From assembly GCF_038725785.1 (NCBI RefSeq), contig NZ_CP109796.1, forward strand, positions 682,001-746,000: 64,000 nucleotides of DNA, given 5' to 3'. Source of the stretch: Termitidicoccus mucosus (GTDB lineage: Bacteria; Verrucomicrobiota; Verrucomicrobiia; Opitutales; Opitutaceae). Of this stretch, positions 48,943-58,153 are shown in pieces. The notes below the pieces were generated by a model. The model saw nothing but the letters and a program-made list of their open reading frames with translations. It ran no database searches and was not told the origin of the DNA. The position numbers and the translations under genes are program-made. Every line of letters starts with the position of its first letter. Position 1 is the stretch's first letter.

Positions 48943-50049
48943 TCAATGCAGAAACCCGAGGAACGCCGGCGTGGTGGGTTGGCGGTGCGGGGTGAAGATC
49001 TTTTTCTTCCGGAGCGGACGGCTGTTTTTCGCAACGAGCGAGAAGCCCTCGCGCTGATGACTGTCCACGAGCAGCACCCGAGGGTCGTCGGGCTCGCCCG
49101 TGAGGTTGAGGTTGAGCTGACTGAGCACGAGCGTGAGCGCCTCCCGTCCGACGAGCTGGTAGCGCTGGTCGGCGCCGGCGGCGTCGGTGGGCGGCTCCGA
49201 AAGGTCGATGCTGGCAAACGAGACATCCTGCGGAATGCTCACGCCGATGTCATGCAGCAGGTGATACACGCTCGCCGCGCTGATGACGACCTCGGGCCGG
49301 TGAGTATCGAGCCAGCGCCGCAGGTGCACGGGCGAGATTTCCGGCTTGGGCAGGATGGGGATGCGGTCGGACTCGGGGATTTTCGACTGGTAATAAAGGA
49401 ACGACGAGGTGAAGAGCTTGTGCCCGATGCCGCCCTCGTTGTAGGTCATCACGAGCCCGAGGCGGCGGTGGCCCAGCTCGGTGCAGGTCTCCAGCATCTC
49501 GTCCATCATCTGCTGGTAGTGCGGGCAGGCGCGATGCAGGCGGGGTTTCACGATGCTGTAGCCGGCGGTGGCCACGGAGAAGCCGCTGATGTCGAAGTCG
49601 ATTTCCGCGACCCCGCTGGCAAACGGCGCGATGATCACGCCGCGGATGCCGCGCGCGATGAGGATGGAGCGCAGGCGTTTCGTGTTCATGCCCGGGTCGG
49701 CAAGATGAAACACGTCCACCTCGAAGCCGACCGCGTCGGCCATCTCGCGCACGCCGTCGAGCATGCAAAGGATCGGGCTGTAGTGGCGCACCTGGTCGCG
49801 CGTAAGCTCGGGGATGACAAAGGCGATGTTGGACGGCGAGCGGTCGGCGCGGGCCGAGCGCAGATGCACCATCAACTCGGAGATGCGCGGATCGCTGCGG
49901 TAGCCCATTTTTTCGACCAGCTTCAGGATGGTGTCACGGCGTTTGGCGGAGATCTTGGAGCTATTGCGCAAGGCAAGCGAAACGGTGGAAACGGATACTC
50001 CGGCCGCCGCGGCGATTTCCCTCATGCTTACCGTCGTTGTCTGGGGCAT
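48943..50049 (-). CDS. LacI-family transcriptional regulator
   Basis: 368 residues from the ATG at 50049 (MPQTTTVSMREIAAAAGVSV); a start 12 codons earlier is less likely. The helix-turn-helix is at about 9-30 (MREIAAAAGVSVSTVSLAL) with the hinge at about 45-60, and a periplasmic-binding-type effector domain (about 70-340). The C-terminus ends with a Lys/Arg/Pro-rich extension (RPLRKKKIFTPHRQ) beyond the usual length. Divergent from the following sugar-related genes, its likely targets. The effector is unknown. Confidence 0.9.
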   Translation of the reverse strand: MPQTTTVSMREIAAAAGVSVSTVSLALRNSSKISAKRRDTILKLVEKMGYRSDPRISELMVHLRSARADRSPSNIAFVIPELTRDQVRHYSPILCMLDGVREMADAVGFEVDVFHLADPGMNTKRLRSILIARGIRGVIIAPFASGVAEIDFDISGFSVATAGYSIVKPRLHRACPHYQQMMDEMLETCTELGHRRLGLVMTYNEGGIGHKLFTSSFLYYQSKIPESDRIPILPKPEISPVHLRRWLDTHRPEVVISAASVYHLLHDIGVSIPQDVSFASIDLSEPPTDAAGADQRYQLVGREALTLVLSQLNLNLTGEPDDPRVLLVDSHQREGFSLVAKNSRPLRKKKIFTPHRQPTTPAFLGFLH

Positions 50050-50280
50050 GGGGGAGGACAGTGGGAAATGTTTTGAAAAGGTCAACTATTGACCTGATCG
50101 CGGATGGAAAACACCGGGAATACGGTTTTGCTCGCAGCATTGCCTCCCTCTCCGTCCCGATGCTTCGCGTCGGCACTGCCTCGCCGACGGCGGCGTCTTC
50201 GTCCGCCTCAAGTTCCCTCCCTGTCGCTTTTTCTCCCAGCCATGATCCCTGCCTCACCACTCGCCAAGCCCGCCCCCCAT

Positions 50281-52936
50281 ATGCTCCGTTTTGCGCTGCG
50301 CGTCGTGGCGGCGTGCCTGTTTTTTCCGCTGGCGTCACCGGCGGCGTCCGCCGACTACACGATGACGGTCGCTCCGAACGGCGACGTCCTCGTCGTCTCG
50401 CCCGACGGCGGGCGCGCGGTGTTCGCGCCGGTGTTCGCCGTGCTGCATGCGGAAAAAAATCCGAATCTCACGACGCGTTTTGGCAAATTCAAGGACAAGG
50501 GGCTGACGGGCGAGGACACCGGCTCGTCCTATCACGTGCTGACGTGGGGCGCGGCCTCGAAGGCGGCGAAAAACACCGGACATGTCGCCGACGGCTACGA
50601 CCCGGACTCCGACCGCGGCTACGGTTCGGACCGCACCGCAAATTTGTTCGAGGCGGGCAAACTCACCTATTTGCGCGCCAACGCAACCCGCAAGACCGGC
50701 GAGGCCGGCGCCGGCCGCGTCACGTGGGAGTTTCCCGAAAACGACCAGGTGACACTGGAGGCGGTGCTGGAATTGTCCGGGGATGGCACGCCGCCGCTGC
50801 TGAAATTATCGGCGCGGGTAAAACAGGCGGGCTGGTGGTCGTTCGGTTATGTGGGCGCGCCGTCGTGCTCTCCCGACGAACTCGACGAACTCTGGCAACC
50901 GTTGATTTATACCGAACGCCGTTTCCCCGAGGATTCGTATCTGGAGCCGGCGTTCCGCTGCCCGCTGGCGACGACACTGGTGTCGAAAGGAGGCGTGACG
51001 ACGGGCGTGATGGCGGACCCGCAAGAGTTCCCCTTTCAGCCGCTGCCGAACCTGGACAACTCCCGTTTCGGCGTGGCGTTGCGCAATCAGGCCGGGCAGG
51101 CGCAGCCGATGCTTTTCGCCCCCGTGCTCGGCGGCGCGGGCTCCAGGCTCGCGAAGGATGGCGTGTTTGCGTTCACCAGCCGGTTAATCGTCTCGGGCAA
51201 AACGTTGAGCGCCACCGTCGAGGAGCAGGCGCGCCGGGTGTATGGTTTCGGCGACATCCGCCGCAATATCCTCGGCTCGCTCAACACCGCGTTTGAGAAC
51301 ACCGTCGCCTACGGGCTCAGCGAATACGCGCGTTTCAACCGGGAACTGCGCGGCTTCGCCTACGACACCGACGTGCCGGGCTCGGTGAAAAACGTCTCCG
51401 CGCTGCACCCGCTTTCCGTCGCGCTCGTCACCGACAGCCGCGAGATCTACGAGAACCTGGTGTATCCGCAGGTGGAATATTTCATTTCGCGCGAGCGTTT
51501 CCTCTACTCGATCCATCTCGACGCGAAAGGGCAGGGGGTCTCCACCCGTCTCGGCGGCGACGGCGCCCCGCTCAACGAATACGCCACGCTTTACGCCATG
51601 ACCGGAAGGCGCGCGCCTTTCCTGCTGCAAATCGCTAAAAAGCTTCAGCCCCTGACCCGCAGCATCAATCTGAACGCCCCGCTGCGCGGCGAATTCTGGG
51701 CCAACTCGCTTGCGCTCTATCGCGCCACCGGCGACAAAAAATGGCTGGAGCGCGCCGTGCGCGATGCCGACGATTATCTGAAAAAGCGCGTCCTCACGCG
51801 TCAGCGCACCTTCGACGACCCCGACTCGCGCGGCATGTTTTTCTGGACCTCCTACACCGCGCAATGGATCGAGTTATATGAACTCTATGAGGAGACCGGC
51901 GAAAGCCGTTTCCTCGACGCCGCGCACGACGGCGCGCGCATCTACGCGCAGTTCACGCACATGGCGCCGCGCATCCCCGGCGGCGACGTGACCGTCAACG
52001 AGGACGGTTACGCCCCCTCGTATCGCAAGAGCAGCAAGCAAAGGCAATATACACGCATAAAGATCGCCCCGGAGACCGTGCCCGCGTGGCAGGTTTCGGA
52101 AATCGGCCTCACACCCGAATCATCCGTCACCAGCCGCGGGCATCGCGGCATCCTGCTCGCGTGCTACGCGCCCTGGATGATGCGCATCGCGGAGAAGACC
52201 GGCGACGCGTTCCTGCACGACATCGCGCGCAGTGCGATTATCGGGCGCTACACCACCTTTCCCGGCTATCACATCAACACGGCGCGCACGACCGCCTACC
52301 AGAAGCCGGATTTTCCCGAGCGCCCTTTGAGCGAAAACTATATCGGCGCGCGGCGAAAACAGTTTCCACATCGCGCTCGCCAACCAAAGCAAACAGCGCG
52401 TGACCGCGCAGGTGCGCCTCAACCCCGCGCTTGTTCCCTGGCCCGCGAACGTCAAGCAGGTGACCGTGGAATTGCGCGACGCCGCGGGACACAAAACCGC
52501 CGGCGTGCTCAACACCGCCGGAAGCGTCGGCGTTGACGTGGAGCCTGAGGGACTGACCGTGGTGTCATTTCGTGGCGTGACTCCGCAGGTCGGATTCCAA
52601 CGCGAAATGGTCGGCGAAGGCGGCCCGCGCCTGCCCGGGAGCGGCAGCCATTGCGAACTCGACTGGCGCGGCGCGCGCGCCGTCGGCCTGCTGCTCGGGC
52701 CGAATGAACCCGCGCGGATTTACACTTATATCCCGGACAACGACCGTGAAATCGCGCGCTGCACGCTGAACTATCGACAGGGCGGAGGCGCTGTCGCGCA
52801 AATGGAGGACGCGTCCTATCCATTTGAATATACGGTGCCGACGAAAGGTTTCGAGCCGGTCGCGATCTGGTTCGAGGTGGAGTTGAAAAACGGGAAAAAA
52901 GAAAAATCCCCCGTCGGGCAAATCCTGCTTAAATAA
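50281..52936 (+). pseudogene. Broken secreted alpha/alpha-barrel protein (frame disrupted near 52350)
   Basis: The first part (from the ATG at 50281, signal peptide MLRFALRVVAACLFFPLA; alternative ATG at 50242) runs to about residue 690 and ends with FPERPLSENYIG; it has a beta-rich N-terminal domain and an (alpha/alpha) barrel typical of carbohydrate-active proteins. After about position 52350 the same frame becomes low-complexity Arg-rich and stops at 52536, while the +1 frame carries on with ISARGENSFHIALANQS and a beta-rich C-terminal domain to 52936. A simple 1-nt change or a deletion between the NYIG and ISARGEN segments would explain this. I do not know the exact family. Confidence 0.65.
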
Positions 52937-52948
52937 GCCGAACCATTT

Positions 52949-53130
52949 GTCTCACACAAAGGCACAAAGGAATGAATCATAACAGCGCACTTCCCGGCAC
53001 TTTGTGCCTTCGTGCCTTTGTGTGAGATAAAAAATCGAACCATTATTTTGAACAGAAGGAAACGAAGGACAAACAGAGAAAGCCTGTATAAAAATGTATT
53101 CTTCGTTTTTCTTTATTTTCTTCTGATCAA
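52949..53130. repeat. Two tandem 9-bp-period hairpins
   Basis: First hairpin 52949-53026, CTCACACAAAGGCACAAAGG type; second 53048-53130, TTGAACAGAAGGAAACGAAG type with a decayed right arm (TTCTTCGTTTTTCTTTATTT). They fill the spacer between the broken alpha/alpha gene and the sialate esterase gene. Confidence 0.75.
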
Positions 53131-53153
53131 TAAAACAAACCAACCGTCAAACA

Positions 53154-54770
53154 ATGAAAACCATCATTCACGGCAAATGGCGAAAGCCCGGCTATTGGGG
53201 ATTCGCCTGCATGTATCTTTGTCTGGCGTTGAATGCCGGAGCCAAGGTTGCGCCGGCTTCGCTTTTCACGGACCACATGGTGTTGCAGCATGGCAAGCCC
53301 ATTTATGTGTGGGGAACCGCCTCGCCGGGCGAGCAGGTGCATGTTTCTCTCGGGGCGCTTGCCTCCGGCGGGGTGTCCGCCGACAGCGAGGGAAACTGGC
53401 TGGTGGAACTTTCCGCCCAACCGGTCGTCGCGAGCCCGCTGACGCTGCGTATTCGCGGGGAAAATGAAATCTTGGTCGAGGACGTGCTGATCGGGGAGGT
53501 ATGGCTCGGCTCGGGGCAGTCCAACATGGGCGTCACCGCCGGCGGGACGAACGACTGGGAGTCCGTGCAAAAGGAGATCGCGGCGGGAGATTTTTCCCAG
53601 GTGCGCGTATTCCAGATGGCGTGGACGGCATCCGATGCTCCACGGCGCGACCTCGGAGGCGCGCGCTGGCGGGCCTCGGACAACAACAGCCTGCGAAATT
53701 TTTCCGCCGCGATGGTTTATTTTGCCCGCGCATTGCAAAGGGCCAGACCGGGCGTGCCGATCGGCCTCATACAATCGTCCGTCGGCGGCACCAACGCCCA
53801 CGCCTGGCTGCCCAACGACGCCTTTGAAAACGGAAAAGGAGCCGCCTACATCCGGCGCTGGTATCGCGAGCAACTGGACAAGCTGCCGGTTGAAAACAAG
53901 CTTTACGCGGAAAAACTGGAGCAGCATCGGGAGGCCGTCGAAAAGGCAAAACAGGAAAAGAAACAACCGCCGCGCGCGCCGGAGCCGCCCATGGGACCGG
54001 AAAGCAAGCGCCGCCCGGCCTGCCTGTATAATGGCATGATTGCCCCGCTCCAGCCTTACGGCATTCGCGGCGTGGCGTGGTATCAGGGCGAGAACAACAG
54101 TTCGCTCCAATGGGTGGGGGATTACGCGGCCTTGATGGCCGATCTGATCAATGGCTGGTGCGCCGACTGGGCGAGAGTGGCGCGCCGGGACCAGCCGGAC
54201 ATGCTTCCGTTTCTCATCGTGCAGCTCCCAAATTTCAAAAACGGCAATGTCTGGCCGCTCTTGCGCGAGCAGCAGGAGCGGATTGTGCAAAGCGTTCCGG
54301 GAACGGCGCTCGTCTGCATAATTGATTCCGGCGATCCCAAGGACATTCATCCGCGCAATAAAACGCCGGTCGGCGAGCGGCTGGCGCTGGCGGCAAGGGC
54401 GCTGGTTTACGGGGAGGGCAACCTTGTCTGGTCCGGCCCTGTTTTCCGCGACGCCGCCTGCGGGGACGGCAAGGCCGTGGTTTCGTTCGGGCACATCGGG
54501 AGCGGCTTGATGACGACGGATGGCGGGCCGCCGCGCGGCTTTGAGATTGCGGGAGATGACCGGAGGTTCTTTCCGGCTGCGGCGAAAATATCCGGGCAAA
54601 GCGTCATCTTGGAATCCTCGCATGTGCCGGGCCCGGTCGCGGTGCGTTATGCCTGGGAAAACAATCCCGAAAATCTCAATTTATATAACAAGGAAAACCT
54701 GCCCGCCCATCCGTTCCGAACGGACGACTGGCCATGGCCGGCGGGCGGGAAATCGAATTGCGGGAGATGA
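53154..54770 (+). CDS. Sialate O-acetylesterase (SASA family) with duplicated 3' end
   Basis: 538 residues with a signal peptide (about 1-29). SGNH-type motifs: block I GSGQSNMG (about 118-125), block III QGENNS (about 306-311) and the H in IHPRNKTPVGERL (about 404). Removes O-acetyl groups from sialic acid or other glycans. A 211-bp tandem duplication (54546-54966) lies across the end: the reading frame runs through the first copy and stops 14 nt into the second, adding SNCGR instead of the K-stop it would otherwise end in. The mature C-terminal ending WPWPAGGKS is intact, so the enzyme should be functional. Its gene precedes the GH2-esterase gene. Confidence 0.88.
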   Translation: MKTIIHGKWRKPGYWGFACMYLCLALNAGAKVAPASLFTDHMVLQHGKPIYVWGTASPGEQVHVSLGALASGGVSADSEGNWLVELSAQPVVASPLTLRIRGENEILVEDVLIGEVWLGSGQSNMGVTAGGTNDWESVQKEIAAGDFSQVRVFQMAWTASDAPRRDLGGARWRASDNNSLRNFSAAMVYFARALQRARPGVPIGLIQSSVGGTNAHAWLPNDAFENGKGAAYIRRWYREQLDKLPVENKLYAEKLEQHREAVEKAKQEKKQPPRAPEPPMGPESKRRPACLYNGMIAPLQPYGIRGVAWYQGENNSSLQWVGDYAALMADLINGWCADWARVARRDQPDMLPFLIVQLPNFKNGNVWPLLREQQERIVQSVPGTALVCIIDSGDPKDIHPRNKTPVGERLALAARALVYGEGNLVWSGPVFRDAACGDGKAVVSFGHIGSGLMTTDGGPPRGFEIAGDDRRFFPAAAKISGQSVILESSHVPGPVAVRYAWENNPENLNLYNKENLPAHPFRTDDWPWPAGGKSNCGR

Positions 54771-54966
54771 CCGGAGGTTCTTTCCGGCTGCGGCGAAAAT
54801 ATCCGGGCAAAGCGTCATCTTGGAATCTCGCATGTGCCGGGCCCGGTCGCGGTGCGTTATGCCTGGGAAAACAATCCCGAAAATCTCAATTTATATAACA
54901 AGGAAAACCTGCCCGCCCATCCGTTCCGAACGGACGACTGGCCATGGCCGGCGGGCGGGAAATCGA
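54546..54966. repeat. Near-perfect 211-bp tandem duplication
   Basis: Unit 1 (54546-54756) begins ATTGCGGGAGATGACCGGAG and ends AAATCGA; unit 2 (54757-54966) repeats it with a single deletion: GGAATCCTCGCATG in unit 1 reads GGAATCTCGCATG in unit 2. Otherwise I see no difference. The copy is younger than the surrounding drift. 211 is not a multiple of three, so the second copy is out of frame and untranslated. Confidence 0.95.
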
Positions 54967-55001
54967 AATAAACACCGGGGCCAAACCGGGGAATGAGCAC
55001 C

Positions 55002-58000
55002 ATGAAGACCATAATCGCATGTATTCTCTGCTGCCTTGGCGCGCATATGTTTTCCGGGGAGGGTTCGTCATCCGGCGGGCCTCGTGTCCGGACGATACTG
55101 GACGCGGATTGGCGTTTTATAAAACAGGATGTCGCGCCGGATGCCGATAGCTCGGGCTGGCAGACCGTCTCGATTCCGCATACATGGAACGCGGAGGATG
55201 GCATGAAACGCGGTTACTATCGGGGGCCGGGTTGGTATGCGCGGGAGTTCTCCCTGCCGGAAGCAGGCGAGGGGCGCCGCGTGTTTGTGCGTTTCCAGGG
55301 GGTGAGCACGGTCGCCGATGTTTACCTGAACGGAGAGCACCTCGGGCAGCATCGCGGGGCGTTTGGCGCGTTTTGTTTTGAGATCACGCCGTGGGTCAGG
55401 CGTGGCGGGGCGAAAAACGTGCTGCGCGTCCGGGCGGACAACAGTCGCTTCGACGACATCGCGCCGTGGAGCGGTGATTTTCTTGTTTCCGGCGGCATTT
55501 ACCGGGAGGTCGAGATCATCGAGACGTCCACAGTCTGCCTGTCGCCGCTGGATCTCGGGTCGCCGGGTGTGTATTTGCGCCAAATCGAGGCGACCCGGGA
55601 GCGCGCTGTGCTGGAGGTGAGCGCGCTGGTGTCCAATGGAGGCCCGTCCGGCGCGGATGCGGAGGTGCGCGTCGTGCTGATGGACGCGGCAGGAAACAAA
55701 CTGGCCGGGCGGTCGGAAATATCCGTGGTTCCCGCTGGCGAAACCATCATAAACAAACAAACCGTCACGCTGGCCAATCCTCACCTGTGGGACGGCGTGC
55801 GCGACCCGTATCTGCACACCGCGCGCATCGAGATACGGCAAAACGGCCTCGTCGTGGACGCGGTTGAGCAGCCGGTGGGATTCCGCACGATCACGCATGA
55901 TTATGAAAAGGGGATCATATTAAACGGGCGTCCCTATCCGGTGCGCGGGGTAAACCGCCACCAGGATCGCGAGGGCAAGGGCTGGGCCATCAGCAAGGAG
56001 GACAAGGACGAGGACATGCGTTTGATAAAGGACATGGGCGCGACGGCGGTCCGCCTCGCGCACTATCCGCACGACACTTATTTTTATGACCTTTGCGACC
56101 GCGAAGGACTGCTGGTGTGGGCGGAACTGGCGCTGGTCAATCATGTAAAGGACACCGATGCATTCAAACAAAACGTCCTCACCCAGTTCCGCGAGATGGT
56201 CGGGCAGCACGGCAATCATCCCTCGATTGCCATGTGGAGCCTGTATAACGAACTGGTGCCGGCGGTGGCGAAGGCGGGGGAGCCGTTGATCCAGGAACTT
56301 CACCGGATCGCAAAGGCGGAGGACCCGAACCGCTTCACCGTGGCCGCGCCCTACCGGCTCACCCCGGAGGGGCCGTTGAGAAGCACGACGGACTTGCTGG
56401 CGTTCAACGCCTACCCGGGCTGGTATGATTATCCGGGCGAACGCACGCTCGCGGAGTGGTTTGAAGACTGGCTGCGCTCCGGAGGGAGGCGCGGCATCGG
56501 GTTGAGCGAATACGGTGCAGGCGCGAGCATACTGCATCACGAGGAACTGCCGTGCCCGCGTCCGTATCATTTGAGCCCCTGGCATCCGGAGGAATATCAA
56601 TCGCAGATCATCGAGGCCGATTATAAACAAATCAACGAGACGCCGGGCGTGTGGGGCTCGTTTGTCTGGAACATGTTCGACTTCGCGTGCCCCAGCCGCG
56701 ACGAGGGCGACCGGCCCGGCAATCTCGACAAGGGCATCGTCACTTACGACCGGCGCGTGGCGAAGGATGCATATTATTTCTACAAGGCCAACTGGAATCC
56801 CGAGCCGATGGTTTATATAACCAGCCGCCGGTTCACCGAGCGGCGGGTGGCCGCCACCACGGTGAAGGTTTATAGCAATTGCGACGAGGTCGAATTGTTC
56901 ATAAACGGCCGCAGCCAGGGCGTGAAAAGGCCCGGGGCGTATAAAATTGCGCAGTGGGAGGGCGTTCCGCTCGACGAGGGGCGGAACGCGGTGTCGGCCC
57001 GAGCCCGGCGCGGCGGACGGGAAATCACGGATGCGTGCGCATGGACGAGGCTACCGCCGCGGGCGCCGTCCGGCATTGTCGCGACCGCCGCGGCTCCGGC
57101 GGCGGAGAATGCGATTGATGGCAAATTCCACACCGCATGGACGGCTTCGTGCAAGGAGGCGCGGCCTCAGTTGACACTGGAACTGCCGGAGGCGCGCGAG
57201 CTGCAATCGGCGTCGGTCCTCTGGTGGTATGGATATAATCGCACAATCGAGTATGTGCTCGAAGGCAGCCTGGACGGGGTGAAATTCGAGGAACTGGCGC
57301 GCGGTCGCGAGGAGCGTCCCGGGCGTCCGTGTTTATATACATTTCCGGCGCGCACGCTGCGTTTCCTGCGGATGAAGGCATGGGCGAAGCACACGGATGC
57401 GACGGTGGGCATCATCGAGTTTCAGCCCGGGCCGGGCGAGTGGCCGGCGGTCTGGCCGGAAAAACGCCCGACGCGGCTGGCGCAAAACCTCGACGCGGGA
57501 AAGGCGCAAACACTGGTGCTTTACGGCACCAGCCTGACCGCCTCGAAAGGCGGCTGGGCGGCGCAATTGGCGGAGGTTTTGAAAGCGCGTTACGGCAGCC
57601 GCGCCAGTGTCATCAACGCCGCCAAGGGCGGGATGAACTCCGCGTGGGGGCTGGAAAATCTCGCCGAGCGCGTGCTTTCGCGCAAGCCCGACGCGGTCGC
57701 GATCGAGTTTTCCATGAACGATTCCGCAGCGCGCTCGAAATTGTCCGTCGCCGCCGCGCGCGCGAATCTGGAGGCCATGATCGACCGCATCCTCGCGGCG
57801 AACCCGGACACGGAGATCTTTCTGATGACAATGAATCCGGTCGGCGGCGCGGTGCGCGAACGCGCGCCAAAGCATCCGCATTATCGCGGAAGGCTGGACG
57901 AATATTATCAATCAGTCCGCGAGGTGGCCGCCGCGCGCGGATTGCGGTTGATCGATCATCACGCCAACTGGGTTCGTTACGAACGCGGGCATCCGGATGA

Positions 58001-58103
58001 CTTTGCGCGCCATGTGCCCGACGGCGTGCATCCCGATGCGGAGAGCGCGGGAGAGATCATCCTGCCCGCGATGCTGGACGGTTTGAGTCTGGGTGGAAGC
58101 TGA
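55002..58103 (+). CDS. GH2 glycosidase fused to an SGNH esterase
   Basis: 1033 residues from the ATG at 55002 (GGGG about 12 nt upstream fits better than for the ATG at 54993). Signal peptide about 1-18; GH2 sandwich (about 35-180), Ig-like (180-300) and TIM barrel (300-590) domains; acid/base Glu417 in WSLYNELVP and nucleophile Glu503 in GLSEYGAG mark the beta-galactosidase/glucuronidase branch. An F5/8-type region (about 690-810) precedes an SGNH domain (about 835-1030) with GTSLT where GDSL is usual, SMND and DGVHP. It would cut sugars and then remove esters. It follows the SASA esterase gene. Confidence 0.9.
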   Translation: MKTIIACILCCLGAHMFSGEGSSSGGPRVRTILDADWRFIKQDVAPDADSSGWQTVSIPHTWNAEDGMKRGYYRGPGWYAREFSLPEAGEGRRVFVRFQGVSTVADVYLNGEHLGQHRGAFGAFCFEITPWVRRGGAKNVLRVRADNSRFDDIAPWSGDFLVSGGIYREVEIIETSTVCLSPLDLGSPGVYLRQIEATRERAVLEVSALVSNGGPSGADAEVRVVLMDAAGNKLAGRSEISVVPAGETIINKQTVTLANPHLWDGVRDPYLHTARIEIRQNGLVVDAVEQPVGFRTITHDYEKGIILNGRPYPVRGVNRHQDREGKGWAISKEDKDEDMRLIKDMGATAVRLAHYPHDTYFYDLCDREGLLVWAELALVNHVKDTDAFKQNVLTQFREMVGQHGNHPSIAMWSLYNELVPAVAKAGEPLIQELHRIAKAEDPNRFTVAAPYRLTPEGPLRSTTDLLAFNAYPGWYDYPGERTLAEWFEDWLRSGGRRGIGLSEYGAGASILHHEELPCPRPYHLSPWHPEEYQSQIIEADYKQINETPGVWGSFVWNMFDFACPSRDEGDRPGNLDKGIVTYDRRVAKDAYYFYKANWNPEPMVYITSRRFTERRVAATTVKVYSNCDEVELFINGRSQGVKRPGAYKIAQWEGVPLDEGRNAVSARARRGGREITDACAWTRLPPRAPSGIVATAAAPAAENAIDGKFHTAWTASCKEARPQLTLELPEARELQSASVLWWYGYNRTIEYVLEGSLDGVKFEELARGREERPGRPCLYTFPARTLRFLRMKAWAKHTDATVGIIEFQPGPGEWPAVWPEKRPTRLAQNLDAGKAQTLVLYGTSLTASKGGWAAQLAEVLKARYGSRASVINAAKGGMNSAWGLENLAERVLSRKPDAVAIEFSMNDSAARSKLSVAAARANLEAMIDRILAANPDTEIFLMTMNPVGGAVRERAPKHPHYRGRLDEYYQSVREVAAARGLRLIDHHANWVRYERGHPDDFARHVPDGVHPDAESAGEIILPAMLDGLSLGGS

Positions 58104-58153
58104 CGCCTTTGCGAAATAGATTTGGCCCTATGGACGGCCTGGTTGCCATGTCC

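Noticed and set aside
54770-54996. Second copy of the esterase 3' end as a separate gene fragment
   Set aside because: It has no start or ribosome site of its own; it is the out-of-frame half of the tandem duplication.
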